Source of the DNA: Streptomyces oryzae
GTDB taxonomy: Bacteria; Actinomycetota; Actinomycetes; Streptomycetales; Streptomycetaceae
DNA length: 64,000 nt
Direction: 5' to 3'
NCBI RefSeq assembly: GCF_017676365.1
Contig: NZ_JADKMA010000002.1
Coordinates: forward strand, 38,401-102,400
Shown here: positions 27,377-36,902 of the stretch, piece after piece
How positions within the stretch are numbered: the first letter of the stretch is position 1
How the letters are laid out: each line of letters starts with the position of its first letter
Position numbers and translations under genes: made by a program
The notes under the pieces: model-generated
What the model saw: the letters and a program-made list of their open reading frames with translations, nothing else
Database searches by the model: none
What the model was told of the DNA's origin: nothing

Positions 27377-27490
27377 GTTGTCCGCCTTGCCGTGCGCGAT
27401 GGGCCTTGGCGCGGTGATCCATACGGAACCCTGACGGCCGGTGGGCCCGCACGCGGGCAGGTTGGCCCGCGCAGCGAGGACAATGGGGTC

Positions 27491-30154
27491 ATGTCGTCTG
27501 GAGTGCAGCCGCGCCGGGGTCGGCTGCGGGTCTTCCTCGGCGCCGCGCCCGGTGTCGGTAAGACCTATGCCGTGCTCTCCGAGGCGCACCGCCGGGTGGA
27601 GCGGGGCACCGACGTGGTGGTCGGGTTCGTCGAGCACCACGACCGGCCGCGCACCGAGGTGCTGCTGCACGGGCTCGAGCAGGTGCCGCGCCGCGAGATC
27701 ACCTACCGTGGCGCGGTGCTCACCGAGATGGACACGGACGCGGTGCTCGCGCGCCGTCCCGCCGTGGCCGTCGTGGACGAGCTGGCGCACACCAACGTGC
27801 CGGGCTCCCGGAACCACAAGCGCTGGCAGGACGTCGAGGAGCTGCTGGCCGCCGGGGTAGACGTCGTCTCCACCGTCAACATCCAGCACTTGGAGTCGCT
27901 CGGCGACGTGGTGGAGTCGATCACGGGCGTACGGCAGCGGGAGACCGTGCCGGACGAGGTGGTGCGGCGTGCCGACCAGATCGAGCTGGTCGACATGTCG
28001 CCGCAGTCGCTGCGCCGCCGCATGGCGCACGGCAACATCTACGCGCCCGACAAGGTCGACGCCGCGCTCTCCAACTACTTCCGGCCCGGCAATCTGACCG
28101 CCCTGCGGGAGCTGGCGCTGCTGTGGACCGCCGACCGGGTCGACGAATACCTCCAGCAGTACCGCTCCGAGCACCGCATACGCTCCACCTGGCAGGCCCG
28201 GGAGCGCATAGTCGTCGGCCTCACCGGCGGGCCCGAGGGCCGCACCCTCATCCGCCGCGCCTCCCGGATGGCGGCCAAGGGCTCGGGCAGTGAGATCCTG
28301 GCCGTCCACATCTCCCGCGCCGACGGCCTCACTTCCGCCTCGCCCCAGGAACTGGCCGTCCAGCGCACCCTGGTGGAGGACCTGGGCGGCACCTACCACC
28401 ACGTCATCGGGGACGACATCCCCCAGGCCCTGCTGGAGTTCGCGCGCGGCGTCAACGCGACCCAGATCGTGCTCGGTTCCTCGCGCCGCAAGGCATGGCA
28501 GTACGTCTTCGGGCCCGGAGTGGGCGCAACCGTCGCCCGGGACTCGGGCCCCGACCTGGACGTGCACATCGTCACCCACGAAGAGGTCGCCAAGGGGCGC
28601 GGACTGCCGGGGGCGCGCGCGGCACGGCTGGGCACGGCACGGGTCGTCGCCGGGTGGCTGACCGCGTTCGGAGCCCCACCGCTGCTGACGTTCCTGATGC
28701 TGGCCTCCGACCCGGGCATCGGCTTCGCCAACGACGTACTGCTCTTCCTGGTGCTCACAGTCGCCGCGGGGATGGTGGGCGGGCTGCTGCCCGCGCTCGC
28801 CTCGGCCACGGTCTGCTCGGCGCTGCTGAACTTCTACTTCACCGATCCGGTGCGTACGTGGACGATCAGCGACGGCCGCAACGTGGTCTCGATCGCGGTC
28901 TTCTTCGGCGTCGCCGTCGCCGTCGCCTCGGTGGTGGACCTGGCGGCCCGGCGTACCCAGCAGGCGGCCAGGCTGCGCGCCGAGTCGGAGATACTCTCCG
29001 TGCTGGCGGGCAGCGTGCTGCGCGGCGAGGCACAGCACGGCACCGGAGCGCCCGGCAGCGGGTCCAGCCTTGAGGCGCTGCTGGAGCGGGTGCGGGAGAC
29101 CTTCGCCATGGACTGCGTCGCGCTGCTGGAGCGGGCCGACGAGCGGGCCGCCTGGACGTGTGCGGGCAGCGTCGGCACCACCGAGTCCGACAAGCGGCTG
29201 GCCCTCCCCGAGCACGGCGACACGGACATGCCCGTAGGCGACAACATGATGCTGGTGCTCTCCGGACGGGTGCTGCCCGCGGAGGACCGCAGGGTGCTCG
29301 CCGCCTTCGCCGCGCAGGCCGCCGGGGTGCTCGACAGGCAGCGTCTGCTGGGTGAGGCGGAGCAGGCGCGGGAGCTGGCAGAGGGCAACCGCATCCGCAC
29401 CGCACTGCTGGCCGCCGTCTCGCACGACCTGCGCACCCCGCTGGCCGCCATCAAGGCGTCCGTCTCCTCGCTGCGCTCCGGCGACGTCGAGTGGTCGGCG
29501 GAGGACGAGGCGGAGCTGCTGGGCGCCATTGAGGAAGGCGCGGACAAGCTGGACAACCTCGTCGGCAATCTGCTGGACATGTCCCGGCTGCAGACCGGCA
29601 CCGTCAAGCCCCACATCAAGGACATCAGCCTTGAGGAGGTCGTCCCCAAGGCGCTGGGCTCGGTGCCCGAGGGCAGCGTCCGGCTGGCCGTCGCCGAGGC
29701 GCTGCCGCTGGTCGCGGTCGATCCGGGACTGCTGGAGCGCACCGTGGCCAACCTGGTGGAGAACGCGGTCAAGTACAGCCCGGACGGCAAGAAGGTGCTG
29801 GTGAGGGCGAGCGCCCTGGCCGACCGGGTGGAGGTGCGGGTCACAGACCGCGGCCCCGGAGTGCCCGACAGCGACAAGGACCGCATCTTCGAGCCTTTCC
29901 AGCGCTACGGCGACGCCCCCGGCGGCGCCGGAGTCGGACTCGGACTCGCCGTCGCCCGCGGCTTCGCCGAGGCGATGGGCGGCACCTTGGAGGCGGAGGA
30001 CACCCCGGGCGGCGGGATGACCATGGTGCTCACCCTGTGCGCGGCGCACGGGCGCGGGCCGGTGCGCCCCCGGCCGTCCGCGCGTACCGGCGCGCCACCC
30101 GGGTTGCAGGCCCAGCAGCAGTCGCAGCCCCAGCCGCAGCGCTCCGGCGCCTGA
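27491..30154 (+). CDS. kdpD: KdpD, turgor/potassium sensor histidine kinase
   Basis: An 887-residue KdpD. The N-terminal domain has a Walker A (GAAPGVGKT, residues 17-25) and a second conserved block DELAHTNVPGS. A universal-stress-like domain (about 235-360) follows, then four membrane helices (about 385-480), a GAF region, the H-box AAVSHDLRTPLAAIK with H645, and a HATPase with NLVENAVKYSP and GVGLGLAVARGF. It should phosphorylate KdpE when K+ is low. GACAAT just upstream could be a -10 element, giving a nearly leaderless message. No kdpFABC genes are in the window, so its classical target is elsewhere. The last 40 residues are a Pro/Gln-rich tail. Confidence 0.93.
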   Translation: MSSGVQPRRGRLRVFLGAAPGVGKTYAVLSEAHRRVERGTDVVVGFVEHHDRPRTEVLLHGLEQVPRREITYRGAVLTEMDTDAVLARRPAVAVVDELAHTNVPGSRNHKRWQDVEELLAAGVDVVSTVNIQHLESLGDVVESITGVRQRETVPDEVVRRADQIELVDMSPQSLRRRMAHGNIYAPDKVDAALSNYFRPGNLTALRELALLWTADRVDEYLQQYRSEHRIRSTWQARERIVVGLTGGPEGRTLIRRASRMAAKGSGSEILAVHISRADGLTSASPQELAVQRTLVEDLGGTYHHVIGDDIPQALLEFARGVNATQIVLGSSRRKAWQYVFGPGVGATVARDSGPDLDVHIVTHEEVAKGRGLPGARAARLGTARVVAGWLTAFGAPPLLTFLMLASDPGIGFANDVLLFLVLTVAAGMVGGLLPALASATVCSALLNFYFTDPVRTWTISDGRNVVSIAVFFGVAVAVASVVDLAARRTQQAARLRAESEILSVLAGSVLRGEAQHGTGAPGSGSSLEALLERVRETFAMDCVALLERADERAAWTCAGSVGTTESDKRLALPEHGDTDMPVGDNMMLVLSGRVLPAEDRRVLAAFAAQAAGVLDRQRLLGEAEQARELAEGNRIRTALLAAVSHDLRTPLAAIKASVSSLRSGDVEWSAEDEAELLGAIEEGADKLDNLVGNLLDMSRLQTGTVKPHIKDISLEEVVPKALGSVPEGSVRLAVAEALPLVAVDPGLLERTVANLVENAVKYSPDGKKVLVRASALADRVEVRVTDRGPGVPDSDKDRIFEPFQRYGDAPGGAGVGLGLAVARGFAEAMGGTLEAEDTPGGGMTMVLTLCAAHGRGPVRPRPSARTGAPPGLQAQQQSQPQPQRSGA

Positions 30155-30185
30155 GCGGCCACAACGGAATCGAGAGGAAGCAAGC

Positions 30186-30872
30186 ATGCACCGGGTGCTC
30201 GTGGTCGACGACGAACCGCAGATCGTCCGCGCCCTCGTGATCAACCTCAAGGCCCGCAAGTACGAGGTGGACGCCGCGCACGACGGCGCCACCGCGCTGC
30301 GCATGGTCGCCGACCGGCACCCCGACGTCGTCGTCCTGGACCTTGGCCTGCCCGACATGGACGGAGTGGATGTCATCCGCGGCATCCGCGGCTGGACCCG
30401 GGTGCCGGTCCTGGTGCTCTCCGCGCGGCAGACGTCCGACGAGAAGGTGGAGGCGCTGGACGCCGGGGCCGACGACTACGTCACCAAGCCGTTCGGCATG
30501 GACGAACTGCTGGCCCGGCTGCGCGCCGCTGTCCGGCGTGCCGAGCCGCCGGCCGGGATGCCGGACGGTGTCGGCGTCATCGAGACCGACACCTTCACCG
30601 TCGACCTCGCCGCGAAGAAGGTGCACCGTGACGGCGGCGACGTACGGCTCACCCCCACCGAGTGGCACCTGCTGGAGGTGCTGGTCCGCAACCCCGGCCG
30701 CCTGGTGAGCCAGAAGCAGCTCCTCAAGGAGGTCTGGGGCCCCTCGTACGGCACCGAGACCAACTATCTGCGCGTCTACATAGCCCAGCTCCGCCGCAAA
30801 CTGGAGACCGACCCCTCGCATCCGCGGCACTTCGTCACAGAGGCGGGGATGGGGTACCGGTTCGAGAGGTGA
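30186..30872 (+). CDS. kdpE: KdpE, OmpR-family response regulator
   Basis: A 228-residue partner of KdpD, 31 bp downstream with GAGAGGAAG as ribosome-binding site. Receiver domain with D8/D9 and phospho-acceptor D52 (VVVLDLGLPDMDG), K in DYVTKPFGMDEL, then a winged helix (TPTEWHLLEVLVRNPGRLVS, TNYLRVYIAQLRRKLE, GMGYRFER). Family knowledge predicts activation of high-affinity K+ uptake genes; nearby K+ genes may also be targets. Confidence 0.93.
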   Translation: MHRVLVVDDEPQIVRALVINLKARKYEVDAAHDGATALRMVADRHPDVVVLDLGLPDMDGVDVIRGIRGWTRVPVLVLSARQTSDEKVEALDAGADDYVTKPFGMDELLARLRAAVRRAEPPAGMPDGVGVIETDTFTVDLAAKKVHRDGGDVRLTPTEWHLLEVLVRNPGRLVSQKQLLKEVWGPSYGTETNYLRVYIAQLRRKLETDPSHPRHFVTEAGMGYRFER

Positions 30873-30945
30873 GAACCCTTTCGGCTGTGGATCCGTGTTC
30901 AAGGGCGGGGGAACCGGGGCGGCATGCGGCGGTACCCTGGCGGTT

Positions 30946-31350
30946 ATGACTGGCGCCACCCGAGAACAGCGGGGCACGGGAAGCGGGCGGTTCCGGAGGT
31001 TCCTGGAACGGCTCTCCTCCTCCGAGGAGGACCTGCGCTCGGCCGAGCTGCGTGAGGAAGCGGAGGTCACGGGCTGTGCCCGTATCGCCGAATGCAGCGA
31101 CCGCGACATGGTGCGGGTAACCGGTACGCTGCGCACCGTGACGCTGCGGCCACGTGCCGGAGTCCCGACTCTGGAGGCCGAGCTGTTCGACGGGTCGGCC
31201 TCGCTGGACGTCGTCTGGCTGGGCCGCCGTTCCATCGCGGGGATCGAACCGGGCCGCAAGCTGATCGCCTGGGGGCGGATCACCGTCAACCACGGCCGTC
31301 CCGTGATGTTCAACCCCAAATACGAGCTGCGACCCCTCGGACAGGAGTAG
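30946..31350 (+). CDS. OB-fold nucleic-acid-binding protein
   Basis: A 134-residue protein with an OB-fold domain (about 45-130), including RVTGTLRTVTLRP, AELFDGSASLDVVWLGRR and KLIAWGRITVNHGRPVMFNP, a pattern like the RecG/DNA-polymerase III anticodon-type OB module. TACCCT 7 nt before the ATG suggests a leaderless message. The DUF3159 gene starts 3 bp after its stop, so the two form an operon. Confidence 0.85.
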   Translation: MTGATREQRGTGSGRFRRFLERLSSSEEDLRSAELREEAEVTGCARIAECSDRDMVRVTGTLRTVTLRPRAGVPTLEAELFDGSASLDVVWLGRRSIAGIEPGRKLIAWGRITVNHGRPVMFNPKYELRPLGQE

Positions 31351-31353
31351 CGG

Positions 31354-32079
31354 GTGACCCCTCCCGACAAGCAGACCGAAGCGGAGGCGCCGGACGGTCG
31401 GCAGGCCGGCGCTGCCGGATCGCAGGCCGTGACGGAAGCGGCGCTGTTCGAGGCGTTCGGCGGTGTGCGGGGCCTGGTCGAGACGACCGTGCCAGGACTG
31501 GTGTTCATCGCGATGTACACGGTGACCCAGGACATCCACCTACCCGCCATCACCGCTCTGGCGATCTCCGCCGTGATGGTCGTCTTCCGGCTGTTCCGCA
31601 AGGACACCGTCAAGCACGCGTTCAGCGGGATCTTCGGAGTCGGCTTCGGTGTGCTGTTCGCGATGATGACCGGCAACGCCAAGGACTTCTATCTGCCGGG
31701 CATGCTGTACACCCTCGGCCTGGCGCTCGCCTACCTCGTCACCTCCATGGCCGGTGTGCCGCTGCTCGGGCTGGTGCTCGGGCCGGTGTTCAAGGAGAAC
31801 CTCTCCTGGCGCAAGCGCAACCCCGGCCGCAAGAAGGCGTACACCAAGGCGAGTTACGCCTGGGGCCTCATCCTGCTCGGCAAGTGCGCCGTGCTCTTCC
31901 CGCTGTACTTCTGGGGCGACACCACGCAGTTCGGCTGGGTGACCGTCATCCTGAAGATCCCCCCGTTCCTGCTTGCGGTCTACCTCACCTGGATCTTCCT
32001 GGCCAAGGCGCCGCCGCCGATCAACGTCATCGCGGAGATGGAGGCCGAGGAGGAGGCCGCCAAGGCCGCCAGCTCCTGA
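31354..32079 (+). CDS. DUF3159 integral membrane protein
   Basis: A 241-residue membrane protein with about six hydrophobic helices between residues 45 and 225 (for example LVFIAMYTVTQDIHLPAITA, FGVGFGVLFAMMTGN, VILKIPPFLLAVYLTWIFLA) and a conserved WRKRNPGRKKAYTKASYAWG loop. The C-terminus is acidic. Family DUF3159 is actinobacterial and of unknown function. GTG start, coupled to the OB-fold gene. Confidence 0.85.
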   Translation: MTPPDKQTEAEAPDGRQAGAAGSQAVTEAALFEAFGGVRGLVETTVPGLVFIAMYTVTQDIHLPAITALAISAVMVVFRLFRKDTVKHAFSGIFGVGFGVLFAMMTGNAKDFYLPGMLYTLGLALAYLVTSMAGVPLLGLVLGPVFKENLSWRKRNPGRKKAYTKASYAWGLILLGKCAVLFPLYFWGDTTQFGWVTVILKIPPFLLAVYLTWIFLAKAPPPINVIAEMEAEEEAAKAASS

Positions 32080-32197
32080 GAGCGGGCGCGCTCGTCACGG
32101 GCGCGCTCCTCGCGGTCGCGCCCAGCCGCCGAGGGGCGAGTGTCCGGTGGTCCTTCGTCGCCGCTGCCAGTACGCTCGGTGACGGAGGCGACACGGT

Positions 32198-33181
32198 ATG
32201 GCAGAGCCCATCCGGGCCGGGCGGCCCGCACACGGAGCGACACGGCGCAGGACGCTGCTGCGTACCGCGCTGGCGATCGGCGCCGGCGGAGCCCTCGCCG
32301 CCTGCCGGTCCGGCGACGACGGGGAGGACGCGTCCCCGTTCACCGGCGAGCGGCGCACGGGCGACCACGTACTGGCCGTGAAGGTCGACAACGTGGCAGC
32401 CGCCCGCCCGCAGACCGGGCTCCAGCACGCCGACATCGTCTACACCGAGGAAGTCGAGGCGGGCCTCAGCCGGATACTGGCCGTCTTCGCCTCCGACGTC
32501 CCCGCCACCGTCGGGCCCGTCCGCAGCGCACGGGAGTCCGACATCGAGCTGCTGCGCCAGTTCGACCACCCCGCGCTCGCCTTCTCCGGCGTACAGGGCA
32601 AGCTCCTGCCGACCCTGGAAGCGGCCCCGCTGCGGCTGCTGCCACCCGGCGAACTGAGCGACGGCTACGAACGGGACCCGGCCCGCCGCGCCCCGCACAA
32701 CCTCTACCTCAAGGCCCGGCGCGCCGAGCGGGCCGCTGACGACGCCTCGGCGCCCCGTGACATCGGCTTCCGCTTCGGCGCCGCGCCCAAGGGCGGCCGG
32801 TCGACGGCCGGGGAGACGGTCAGCTATCCAGCGGCCCGCTTCGATTTCACCTGGTCGCAGGAGCGCCGCCGCTGGCTGGTGACGATGGACGGCACCCCGG
32901 CCCGCTCCCGCGGGGACGGCCGGCTGGCGCCCGCGACGGTGGTGATCCAGCACGTGACCGTGCGCCAGTCGCGCTTCCACGACCGCTCCGGCAGCAACAC
33001 CCCGTTCACCGAGACGGTGGGCTCGGGCGACGCGCTGGTGCTGCGGGACGGCAAGGCGTACGAGGCGCACTGGTCGCGCCCGTCGGCGAGCGGCGGCACC
33101 ACCTTCACCGAGGCCGAGAGCGGGCGCCGACTGCCCTTCGCCCGCGGCCAGGTGTGGATCGCGCTGGTGAAGAAGGGCTGA
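32198..33181 (+). CDS. DUF3048 lipoprotein (YerB-like)
   Basis: A 327-residue lipoprotein. RRRTLL near residue 16 plus a short hydrophobic stretch, then the lipobox LAAC, suggest lipid anchoring on the outer face of the membrane, possibly by the Tat route. The DUF3048 domain contains VDNVAAARPQTGLQHADIVY and VGPVRSARESDIELLRQFDH. Homologues such as YerB have no established enzyme activity. GGAGG lies 9 nt before the ATG. Confidence 0.87.
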   Translation: MAEPIRAGRPAHGATRRRTLLRTALAIGAGGALAACRSGDDGEDASPFTGERRTGDHVLAVKVDNVAAARPQTGLQHADIVYTEEVEAGLSRILAVFASDVPATVGPVRSARESDIELLRQFDHPALAFSGVQGKLLPTLEAAPLRLLPPGELSDGYERDPARRAPHNLYLKARRAERAADDASAPRDIGFRFGAAPKGGRSTAGETVSYPAARFDFTWSQERRRWLVTMDGTPARSRGDGRLAPATVVIQHVTVRQSRFHDRSGSNTPFTETVGSGDALVLRDGKAYEAHWSRPSASGGTTFTEAESGRRLPFARGQVWIALVKKG

Positions 33182-33255
33182 CGGCGCCCGGCCCGAACAG
33201 GCTGCTGCGCGGGCCTTGTCCCCGGGCCTCGTCCGCGGGTCTCACCCCCCGGGCT

Positions 33256-33918
33256 TCACCCCCGGGCCGAGAGCAGCTCCTCCAGCTGTTCCTCGCGGGC
33301 GGGTGCGGCGACGAAGAGGAGCTCGTCGCCCGCCTCCAAGGCGTCGTCCGGGTCCGGCGTCAGCACCCGGGTGCCGCGGATGATGGTCACCAGCGCGGTG
33401 TCCTCCGGCCAGCTCACATCGCCCACGCGGGTGCCGGCCAGGGTGGACTCGGGCGGCAGCGTCAGCTCGACCAGGTTCGCGTCGCCCTGCGAGAAGCGCA
33501 TCAGCCGCACCAGGTCACCGACGCTGACCGCCTCCTCCACCAGCGCCGACATCAGGCGCGGCGTCGAGACGGCGACGTCCACGCCCCACGACTCGTTGAA
33601 CAGCCACTCGTTCTTCGGGTTGTTGACCCGGGCCACGACGCGCGGCACGCCGTACTCCGTCTTGGCCAGCAGGGAGACCACCAGGTTGACCTTGTCGTCA
33701 CCCGTCGCGGCGATCACCACATGGCAGCGCTCCAGCGCCGCCTCGTCGAGCGAGGTGATCTCGCACGCGTCGGCCAGCAGCCACTCGGCCTGCGGCACCC
33801 GCTCGACCGAGATGGCCGTCGGCGCCTTGTCGATGAGCAGCACCTCGTGCCCGTTCTCCAGCAGCTCGCCCGCGATGGAGCGGCCCACCGCGCCGGCTCC
33901 GGCAATAGCGACCCTCAC
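33256..33918 (-). CDS. TrkA-type (RCK) potassium-transport regulator, second of pair
   Basis: A 220-residue protein with an RCK_N Rossmann domain (GAGAVGRSIAGELLENGHEV, acidic LLIDK) and an RCK_C domain from about residue 135. Such proteins bind NAD(H) or ATP, and often c-di-AMP in the C domain, and gate K+ channels or transporters. Starts inside the end of the upstream paralogue (4-bp overlap), so the two are probably made and work together, as CeoB/CeoC do in mycobacteria. Confidence 0.9.
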   Translation of the reverse strand: MRVAIAGAGAVGRSIAGELLENGHEVLLIDKAPTAISVERVPQAEWLLADACEITSLDEAALERCHVVIAATGDDKVNLVVSLLAKTEYGVPRVVARVNNPKNEWLFNESWGVDVAVSTPRLMSALVEEAVSVGDLVRLMRFSQGDANLVELTLPPESTLAGTRVGDVSWPEDTALVTIIRGTRVLTPDPDDALEAGDELLFVAAPAREEQLEELLSARG

Positions 33919-34574
33919 GACTCCGGCCCCCCAGTGAAAACTTCCTCGACCCGCGCGACCTCGTCGCAGCGCATCATCACATGCACCAGGTCGCCTTCCT
34001 GGAGGACGGTTTGGGACGTGGGCAGTATGGCCTCGCCCAGCCGGGTGAGGAAGGCGATGCGCACTCCGGCTTCCTCCTGGAGCTTGCTGACGCGTTCACC
34101 GACCCACGCCGGGGAGGTGTGCACCTCGGCGAGCTGTACGGCGCCGCTCGGGTCCCGCCACAGTGGTTCGGAGCCGGACGGCAGCAGCCTGCGCAGCATC
34201 TGGTCGGCGGTCCAGCGCACGGTGGCCACCGTGGGGATGCCGAGCCGCTGGTAGACCTCGGCGCGCCGGGGGTCGTAGATCCGCGCGGCCACGTGCTGTG
34301 TGCCGAACATCTCACGTGCCACCCGGGCCGCGATGATGTTCGAGTTGTCGCCGCTGCTGACCGCTGCGAATGCGCCCGCTTCCTCTATACCGGCCTCGCG
34401 CAGGGTGTCCTGGTCGAAGCCGATGCCTGTGACCCGGCGGCCGCCGAAGCCCGAGCCGAGGCGCCGGAATGCGGTGGGGTCCCGGTCGATGACCGCGACC
34501 GTGTGGCCCTGTCGCTCCAGGGTCTGCGCGAGCTCTGCTCCTACTCGTCCGCAGCCCATGATCACAATGTGCAA
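33915..34574 (-). CDS. TrkA-type (RCK) potassium-transport regulator, first of pair
   Basis: A 219-residue RCK_N plus RCK_C protein; the nucleotide-binding loop is MGCGRVGAELAQTLE with VAVIDRDP. I chose the TTG at 34574 because GAAGGGACGG sits at good spacing and gives the family-typical HIVIMGCGRVG start; an ATG at 34589 would add five residues. Divergent from the KimA-like permease gene (69 bp apart), a layout that suggests shared control. No membrane TrkH/TrkG partner is visible in the window, so the partner may be the divergent permease or a channel elsewhere. Confidence 0.88.
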   Translation of the reverse strand: MHIVIMGCGRVGAELAQTLERQGHTVAVIDRDPTAFRRLGSGFGGRRVTGIGFDQDTLREAGIEEAGAFAAVSSGDNSNIIAARVAREMFGTQHVAARIYDPRRAEVYQRLGIPTVATVRWTADQMLRRLLPSGSEPLWRDPSGAVQLAEVHTSPAWVGERVSKLQEEAGVRIAFLTRLGEAILPTSQTVLQEGDLVHVMMRCDEVARVEEVFTGGPES

Positions 34575-34630
34575 CGCCCGTCCCTTCATCCCGTACAGCG
34601 GGCCGTATCAGCATCGCACGACTGACCGCA

Positions 34631-34643
34631 TACGATCCTCTGC
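34631..34643 (+). promoter_or_regulatory. -10 element for a leaderless KimA-like transcript
   Basis: TACGAT at 34631-34636 is followed by 7 nt and then the GTG start codon. That is the spacing expected if transcription begins at the start codon, and no ribosome-binding site is present. Confidence 0.5.
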
Positions 34644-36824
34644 GTGTCCAGGATGACCGACGTACCGAAACGACTCCTCCTCGGGAGGGCGCTGCGCAGC
34701 GACAGGCTCTCCGAGACGCTGCTGCCCAAGCGTCTCGCCCTTCCGGTGTTCGCCTCGGACCCGCTTTCCTCCGTCGCGTACGCGCCTGGTGAGGTACTGC
34801 TGGTCCTCTCGGTGGCAGGGGTCTCCGCCTACAGCTTCAGCCCGTGGATCGCCGTCGCGGTCGTCGTGCTGATGTTCACGGTGGTGACCTCCTACCGGCA
34901 GAACGTCCGCGCCTACCCGAGCGGTGGCGGGGACTACGAGGTGGCGACCACCAACCTCGGCCGCAGAGCGGGCCTGACGGTCGCCAGCGCGCTGCTGGTC
35001 GACTACGTACTGACCGTGGCGGTGTCCATCTCCTCCGGGGTGGAGAACCTCGGCTCGGCCATCCCGTTCGTCGTCGAGCACAAGACACTCTGCGCGGTCG
35101 TGGTGATCGTGCTGCTGACGCTGATGAACCTGCGGGGCGTACGCGAGTCCGGCAAGCTCTTCGCCGTTCCGACCTACTGCTTCGTCGTCGGTGTGCTCGG
35201 GCTCCTGATCTGGGGGGCGGTGCGCGGCGTCATCCTGGGCGACGAGATGCGCGCCCCGACCGCGGACTACGAGATCCACACCGAGCAGTCCGGGGTCGCC
35301 GGTTTCGCGCTGGCGTTCCTGCTGCTGCGCGCCTTCTCCTCCGGCTGTGCGGCGCTGACCGGTGTCGAGGCGATCAGCAACGGCGTGCCCGCCTTCCGCA
35401 AGCCCAAGTCGAAGAACGCAGCGACGACGCTGGCGATGATGGGCCTGATCGCCGTCACCATGTTCTGCGGCGTCATAGCCCTGGCCCTGAGCACCCATGT
35501 GCGGATGGCCGAGGACCCGGCCAAGGACCTGCTGATCAACGGTCACCCGGCGGGTGCTGACTACACCCAGAACCCGGTCATCTCCCAGGTCGCGGCAGCG
35601 GTGTTCGGCGACGGGACGCTTCCGTTCGTCTACCTGGCGGCGGCCACCGCACTGGTGCTGTTCCTGGCCGCCAACACCGCATACAACGGCTTCCCGCTGC
35701 TCGGCTCGATCCTGGCGCAGGACCGCTATCTGCCGCGCCAGCTGCACACCCGCGGCGACCGGCTCGCCTTCTCCAACGGCATCGTGCTGCTGGCCGGGGC
35801 CGCGACGATACTCGTGGTGGTCTACGGAGCCGACTCCACCCGCCTGATCCAGCTCTACATCGTGGGCGTGTTCGTCTCGTTCACGCTCAGCCAGACGGGC
35901 ATGGTCCGGCACTGGAACCGGCTGCTGACCACCGAGACCGACCGCGCGCGCCGCCGCCACATGTACCGCTCGCGCGCCATCAACGCCTTCGGAGCCTTCT
36001 TCACCGGGCTGGTGCTCGTGGTGGTGCTGGTGACCAAGTTCACCCACGGGGCCTGGGTCTCCCTGGTGGGCATGGCGCTCTTCTACGCAGTGATGACCGG
36101 CATCCGCCGGCACTACGACGGCGTCGCCGAGGAACTGGCGGCCGAGGACCCGGCCGAGGCCAAGCTGCGCCCCTCGCGGGTGCACTCCTTCGTACTCGTA
36201 TCGAAGATCCACAAGCCGACGCTGCGCGCCCTGCGCTACGCCAAGCTGCTGCGCTCCGACACCCTCGAGGCCGTCACCGTCAACATGGACCCGCACGAGA
36301 CGGAGCAGCTGCGCCGGGAGTGGGACGAGAGCGGCATCGACATCCCGCTCACCATCCTCGACTCGCCCTACCGGGAGATCTCGCGCCCGGTCATCGCCTA
36401 CGTGAAGCGGCTGCGCCAGGAGCAGCCCCGCGACGTGGTCAGCGTCTTCATCCCCGAGTACGTGGTCGGCCGCTGGTACGAGCACCTGCTGCACAACCAG
36501 AGCGCCCTTCGGCTCAAGGGGCGGCTGCTGTTCACACCGGGCGTCATGGTCACGTCGGTGCCCTACCAGCTGGAGTCCTCCGAGGTCGCCAAGAAACGGG
36601 CCCGGCGGCGCGAGCAGTGGAACGCCCCCGGCTCGGTGCGCCGCGGCCCCGTCATCCAGCCGCGGAAGGCGCAGAAGGACGGCAGGAACGGGAAGAGCGG
36701 CAAGGGCGCCAAGGAGGGCGAGAGCGTCAAGAGCGCCCGGACCGGCGAGGGCGCCAAGGCCGGCGAAGGCACCGGGAGCGGGCCGGAGGCGGCCGGGGGC
36801 CTGACCCGGCAGCGGGGGAAGTAG
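34644..36824 (+). CDS. KimA-like APC-superfamily potassium importer
   Basis: A 726-residue permease. After a short basic N-terminus comes LALPVFASDPLSSVAYAPGE, the signature stretch shared with KimA/YdaO-type K+/H+ symporters. About 12 transmembrane helices fill residues 40-485, and a cytosolic C-terminal domain (about 510-640) plus a Lys/Gly/Glu-rich tail follow. KimA proteins are inhibited by c-di-AMP. The start is apparently leaderless. It lies next to two RCK proteins and near KdpDE, supporting a role in potassium uptake. General amino-acid permease is the fallback annotation. Confidence 0.8.
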   Translation: MSRMTDVPKRLLLGRALRSDRLSETLLPKRLALPVFASDPLSSVAYAPGEVLLVLSVAGVSAYSFSPWIAVAVVVLMFTVVTSYRQNVRAYPSGGGDYEVATTNLGRRAGLTVASALLVDYVLTVAVSISSGVENLGSAIPFVVEHKTLCAVVVIVLLTLMNLRGVRESGKLFAVPTYCFVVGVLGLLIWGAVRGVILGDEMRAPTADYEIHTEQSGVAGFALAFLLLRAFSSGCAALTGVEAISNGVPAFRKPKSKNAATTLAMMGLIAVTMFCGVIALALSTHVRMAEDPAKDLLINGHPAGADYTQNPVISQVAAAVFGDGTLPFVYLAAATALVLFLAANTAYNGFPLLGSILAQDRYLPRQLHTRGDRLAFSNGIVLLAGAATILVVVYGADSTRLIQLYIVGVFVSFTLSQTGMVRHWNRLLTTETDRARRRHMYRSRAINAFGAFFTGLVLVVVLVTKFTHGAWVSLVGMALFYAVMTGIRRHYDGVAEELAAEDPAEAKLRPSRVHSFVLVSKIHKPTLRALRYAKLLRSDTLEAVTVNMDPHETEQLRREWDESGIDIPLTILDSPYREISRPVIAYVKRLRQEQPRDVVSVFIPEYVVGRWYEHLLHNQSALRLKGRLLFTPGVMVTSVPYQLESSEVAKKRARRREQWNAPGSVRRGPVIQPRKAQKDGRNGKSGKGAKEGESVKSARTGEGAKAGEGTGSGPEAAGGLTRQRGK

Positions 36825-36902
36825 CCGCGAAGTAGACTCGGCAGCTGCGGCCACGTCTGCCCAGCTCCCCGCAGCCCCATAGTTCTCTGGAGTCACCCCC
36901 TG

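Noticed and set aside
26864..30385. 1173-residue minus-strand open frame
   Set aside because: Mirror of kdpD, which has all KdpD motifs on the plus strand; the long frame comes from high GC at third positions.
34608..36896. 762-residue minus-strand open frame
   Set aside because: Antisense to the KimA-like permease; His/Gly/Gln-rich with no recognisable domain.
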